A DNA stretch of 7,294 nt, taken from the NCBI GenBank assembly GCA_019347645.1, contig JAHWKZ010000073.1, positions 1-7,294 of the forward strand, in the 5' to 3' direction. Each line of letters starts with the position of its first letter. The stretch's first letter is position 1. Positions 5,131 through 7,294 of the stretch are shown here, piece after piece. The stretch comes from Gemmatimonadota bacterium (lineage in GTDB: Bacteria > Gemmatimonadota > Gemmatimonadetes > JACCXV01 > JAHWKZ01). The translations under genes were made by a program, and so were the position numbers. The notes under the pieces were generated by a model that ran no database searches, was not told the origin of the DNA, and was given only the letters and a program-made list of their open reading frames with translations.

Positions 5131-6297
5131 TCATGTAACCGCGCTGATTCCCGTAATATCTTGTCCAACCACGAGAGTGTGGATGTCGTGGGTGCCTTCA
5201 TAAGTAAACACGCTCTCGATGTTCCCCATATGCCGCATGACCTGGTACTCGGAGTGGATCCCGTTGGCGCCGAGCGTCCAGCGAGCCGCCGAAGCTACCT
5301 GGCGGGCCATCATCACGTTGTGCCGCTTGGCGAGGGAGACCTGCGCGTGCCCGAGCTTTCCCCGGTCCTTGAGCCGGCCCAGCCGGTGGGCCAGGAGCTG
5401 GCCCAGGGTGACCCCCTCCAGCATCTCGACGAGCCGCTGCTGGACGAGCTGGAACGAAGCGATCGGCTTGTCGAACTGGATTCGCTCGCCGCTGTAGCGC
5501 AGCGCCTCCTCGTAGCACGCCATCGCGCTCCCGACGGCCCCCCAGACGATCCCGTAGCGCGCCTGGTTCAGGCACATGAGCGGGCTCTTCAGCCCGCTCG
5601 AGCCGGGGAGGATCGCATCGCCGGGGAGCTCCACGTCGACGAAGATCAGCTCGCTCGTATCCGAGGCGCGCAGCGAGTGCTTGCCGTGCATCCGGTTCGT
5701 GGTGTAGCCCGGCGTCCCGGCCTCGACCAGGAACCCCCGCACGCCCTCGTCGGTCTTCGCCCACACCACCGCGACGTCGGCCATCGAGCCGTTGGTGATC
5801 CACATCTTCGACCCGTTCAGGACCCATCCGTCGCCCCGCTTCTCGGCGCGGGTGGCCATGCCGCCGGGATTGGAGCCGTAGTCGGCCTCGGTGAGCCCGA
5901 AGCAGCCGATGGCCTCCCCCGCCGCCATCGCCGGCAGCCACTTCCGCTTCTGCGCCTCGGAACCGAACTCGAAGATCGGATACATGACGAGGGCGCCCTG
6001 GACGGAGGCGAACGAGCGCACTCCGCTGTCGCCCCGCTCGAGTTCCTGCATCACGAGCCCGTAGGCCACGTTGTTCATCCCCGCGCAGCCGTACTCCTCG
6101 GGAAGGTTCGCGCCCAGCACGCCGAGTTCGGCGAGGCCGGGGACGAGCTCGGTCGGGAAGCGGCCCTCGAGGTACGCCTCCTCGATCACCGGCAGCACCT
6201 GCTCGTCGACGAAGCGGCGCACCGTGTCGCGCGCCATCCGCTCCTCGACGCTCAGATCCTCGTCGAGGCCGACGTAATCGACTCCTTTGAAGGCCAT
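5131..6297 (-). CDS. gcdH: Glutaryl-CoA dehydrogenase (acyl-CoA dehydrogenase family)
   Basis: FAD enzyme of 388 residues that oxidises and decarboxylates glutaryl-CoA to crotonyl-CoA, passing electrons to electron-transfer flavoprotein. It sits in the lower pathway for lysine, tryptophan and some aromatics. It follows the human enzyme through most of its length: EEYGCAGMNNVAYGL (68-82), QELERGDSGVRS (84-95), the flavin segment CFGLTEADYGSNP (132-144), WITN (166-169), HSLRAS (207-212) and the end TYEGTHDIHTL (365-375), where Glu367 is the expected catalytic base. Glu87 and Arg94, known in the human enzyme to bind and position the glutaryl carboxylate, occur at the same spacing and numbers. 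The ATG at 6297 gives the usual length; an in-frame extension upstream has no family resemblance and was excluded. The ribosome site is weak. Other short-chain acyl-CoA dehydrogenases are a less likely reading. Confidence 0.85.
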   Translation of the reverse strand: MAFKGVDYVGLDEDLSVEERMARDTVRRFVDEQVLPVIEEAYLEGRFPTELVPGLAELGVLGANLPEEYGCAGMNNVAYGLVMQELERGDSGVRSFASVQGALVMYPIFEFGSEAQKRKWLPAMAAGEAIGCFGLTEADYGSNPGGMATRAEKRGDGWVLNGSKMWITNGSMADVAVVWAKTDEGVRGFLVEAGTPGYTTNRMHGKHSLRASDTSELIFVDVELPGDAILPGSSGLKSPLMCLNQARYGIVWGAVGSAMACYEEALRYSGERIQFDKPIASFQLVQQRLVEMLEGVTLGQLLAHRLGRLKDRGKLGHAQVSLAKRHNVMMARQVASAARWTLGANGIHSEYQVMRHMGNIESVFTYEGTHDIHTLVVGQDITGISAVT

Positions 6298-6374
6298 GCG
6301 TCCCGCTCTCGTGGATGGAGATCCGGCCGATTTCCGATTCCTTCGGCCCGATCGGGTCGGGATCCAGCACAACG

Positions 6375-6403
6375 AATCTAGCCCGAGTATCCCGGGCCGT
6401 CAT
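6375..6403 (-). promoter_or_regulatory. Possible sigma70-type promoter for gcdH
   Basis: On the minus strand, ATGACG (6403-6398) and TAGATT (6380-6375) are 17 bp apart. Each matches the -35/-10 consensus at 4 of 6 positions. Transcription would begin near 6368, leaving a leader of about 70 nt before the gcdH ATG. The two half-matches are weak on their own; correct spacing and position in a divergence-free gap are the main support. Confidence 0.3.
6381..6397. promoter_or_regulatory. 17-nt dyad inside a possible gcdH promoter spacer
   Basis: GCCCGAGTATCCCGGGC is an inverted repeat: a 5-bp perfect arm, extending to 7 bp with one G-T pair. It lies in the gap between the isocitrate dehydrogenase stop and gcdH. 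It exactly fills the 17-bp spacer of the possible minus-strand promoter described separately, so it could be an operator. It could instead be a weak terminator stem for icd, but no run of T follows on the minus strand. Confidence 0.3.
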
Positions 6404-6502
6404 TTCGGGGCCTCGCCCGCGGGAGACGCCGGGGTGTGAGGGGGAAGGGCTCGCTGAGGGAAGAAGAAGAAGCGGCGGGGCTTCCGGGCGCGGTAGACTG
6501 CC

Positions 6503-7294
6503 TCAGTCGCCGAGCGCGTCCACGAGCCGGTCCGCGAACTGCCGGGTCGTGGCTTCACCGCCGAGGTCCGGAGTGGCGATCTCGCCGGCGCGGAGGGTCC
6601 GCTCCACCGCCCCCCGGACCGCCCGCCCGACCGCCTCCTGGCCGACGTGCTCGCAGAGCAGCGCCCCGGCCAGGATCAGCGCCGCCGGGTTGGCGATCCC
6701 CTTCCCGGCGATGTCCGGAGCGGAGCCGTGCACGGCCTCGAACATCGCCGCGTCGTCCCCGATGTTCGACGCCGGGGCCAGGCCGAGCCCGCCGACCAGG
6801 CCGGCGCACAGGTCGCTCAGGATGTCGCCGAACATGTTGGTCGTGACGATGGTGTCGAACCGGGTGGGATCGAGCACGAGCTGCATCGCCATGTTGTCGA
6901 TGATCCGGTCGTCGAACTCCACCTCGGGGTGCTCCTCCGCCTTCTCGCGGCCGATCGCGAGGAACAAGCCGCTCGTGTACTTGAGGATGTTCGCCTTGTG
7001 GACGAGCGTGAGGTGCCGGTCGTCCCGGGAGGCGGCGAGGCGGAAGGCGAAGTCGATGACGCGCTCGGACGCCGGCCGGGTCACCACCGTGATCGACTCC
7101 GCGTAATTCCCGTCGGGATCCACGTAGTGCTCGATCCCCGAATAGAGACCTTCGGTGTTCTCGCGCACCACGACCAGGTCGACGTCCCGGTAGCGTCCAC
7201 CCGGGATCATCGTCCTGGCCGGGCGGACGTTGGCGTAGAGACCGAACTTCCGGCGGATCGTCACGTTGACGCTCCGGAACCCCGAGCCGACCGG
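6503..7294 (-). CDS. icd: Isocitrate dehydrogenase, NAD-type (5' part outside window)
   Basis: Oxidatively decarboxylates isocitrate to 2-oxoglutarate in the cytoplasmic TCA cycle. Visible are 263 C-terminal residues ending in TGA; the N-terminus lies beyond position 7294. The first visible residues, PVGSGFRSVN, carry the Ser of the isocitrate-binding RS(L/V)N motif, which isopropylmalate dehydrogenases lack. Then come RENTEGLYSGIEH (residues 44-56, catalytic Tyr), VHKANILK (98-105, catalytic Lys) and NMFGDILSDL (153-162, metal-binding Asp). HGSAPDIAGKGIANP (189-203) has Asp-Ile where NADP enzymes of the E. coli type have Lys-Tyr, so NAD is the likely cofactor. The short C-terminus fits the compact Thermus/IDH3-like form. 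An in-frame GTG at 7264 is not the start, because conserved family sequence continues upstream of it. Homoisocitrate dehydrogenase is the main alternative. The 205-nt gap to gcdH suggests a separate transcript. Confidence 0.88.
   Translation of the reverse strand, partial: PVGSGFRSVNVTIRRKFGLYANVRPARTMIPGGRYRDVDLVVVRENTEGLYSGIEHYVDPDGNYAESITVVTRPASERVIDFAFRLAASRDDRHLTLVHKANILKYTSGLFLAIGREKAEEHPEVEFDDRIIDNMAMQLVLDPTRFDTIVTTNMFGDILSDLCAGLVGGLGLAPASNIGDDAAMFEAVHGSAPDIAGKGIANPAALILAGALLCEHVGQEAVGRAVRGAVERTLRAGEIATPDLGGEATTRQFADRLVDALGD

Overview
The window is GC-rich, and every convincing gene is on the minus strand, so it reads from position 7294 down to 1. Codon use looks typical of a high-GC, metabolically versatile bacterium. 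The gene set would fit several lineages (for example Acidobacteriota, Myxococcota, Gemmatimonadota or related candidate phyla). No taxon can be fixed from this sequence alone.

Layout in transcription order: (1) 7294-6503, the C-terminal 263 residues of an NAD-type isocitrate dehydrogenase, cut by the window edge. (2) A 205-nt gap holding a possible promoter with a dyad in its spacer. (3) 6297-5131, an acyl-CoA dehydrogenase that matches glutaryl-CoA dehydrogenase closely, including the Glu87/Arg94 specificity pair. (4) A 198-nt gap with a perfect 8-bp hairpin, two copies of a 12-bp sequence spaced 21 bp apart, and a small dyad just before the next gene. (5) A tight three-gene cluster: enoyl-CoA hydratase (4932-4129), aldehyde dehydrogenase with a GTG start (4120-2648), and a PIN-PhoH ATPase (2651-1338) that overlaps the aldehyde dehydrogenase stop codon in an ATGA junction. 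(6) 1337-1, about 1.3 kb with no credible protein gene but much structure.

The metabolic genes fit together. Glutaryl-CoA dehydrogenase yields crotonyl-CoA, the crotonase hydrates it to 3-hydroxybutyryl-CoA, and the aldehyde dehydrogenase could supply an acid substrate such as glutarate. This would be the lower part of lysine, tryptophan or aromatic catabolism, feeding the TCA cycle in which isocitrate dehydrogenase acts. PIN-PhoH is an RNA-acting protein and the odd member of the cluster.

The most interesting part is 1-1310. It has four DnaA-box-like 9-mers in one orientation at 21, 11 and 11 bp steps, then a minus-strand promoter-like sequence (TTGACA, 18 bp, TACGCT), then about 1 kb packed with short hairpins. 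On the minus strand some of these are capped by GAAA or UUCG, and a GAAGGGGAG...CCCCAT hairpin unit recurs. I read this as a candidate large structured minus-strand RNA that runs off the window. It matches no RNA family that I recognise, and that reading is inference.
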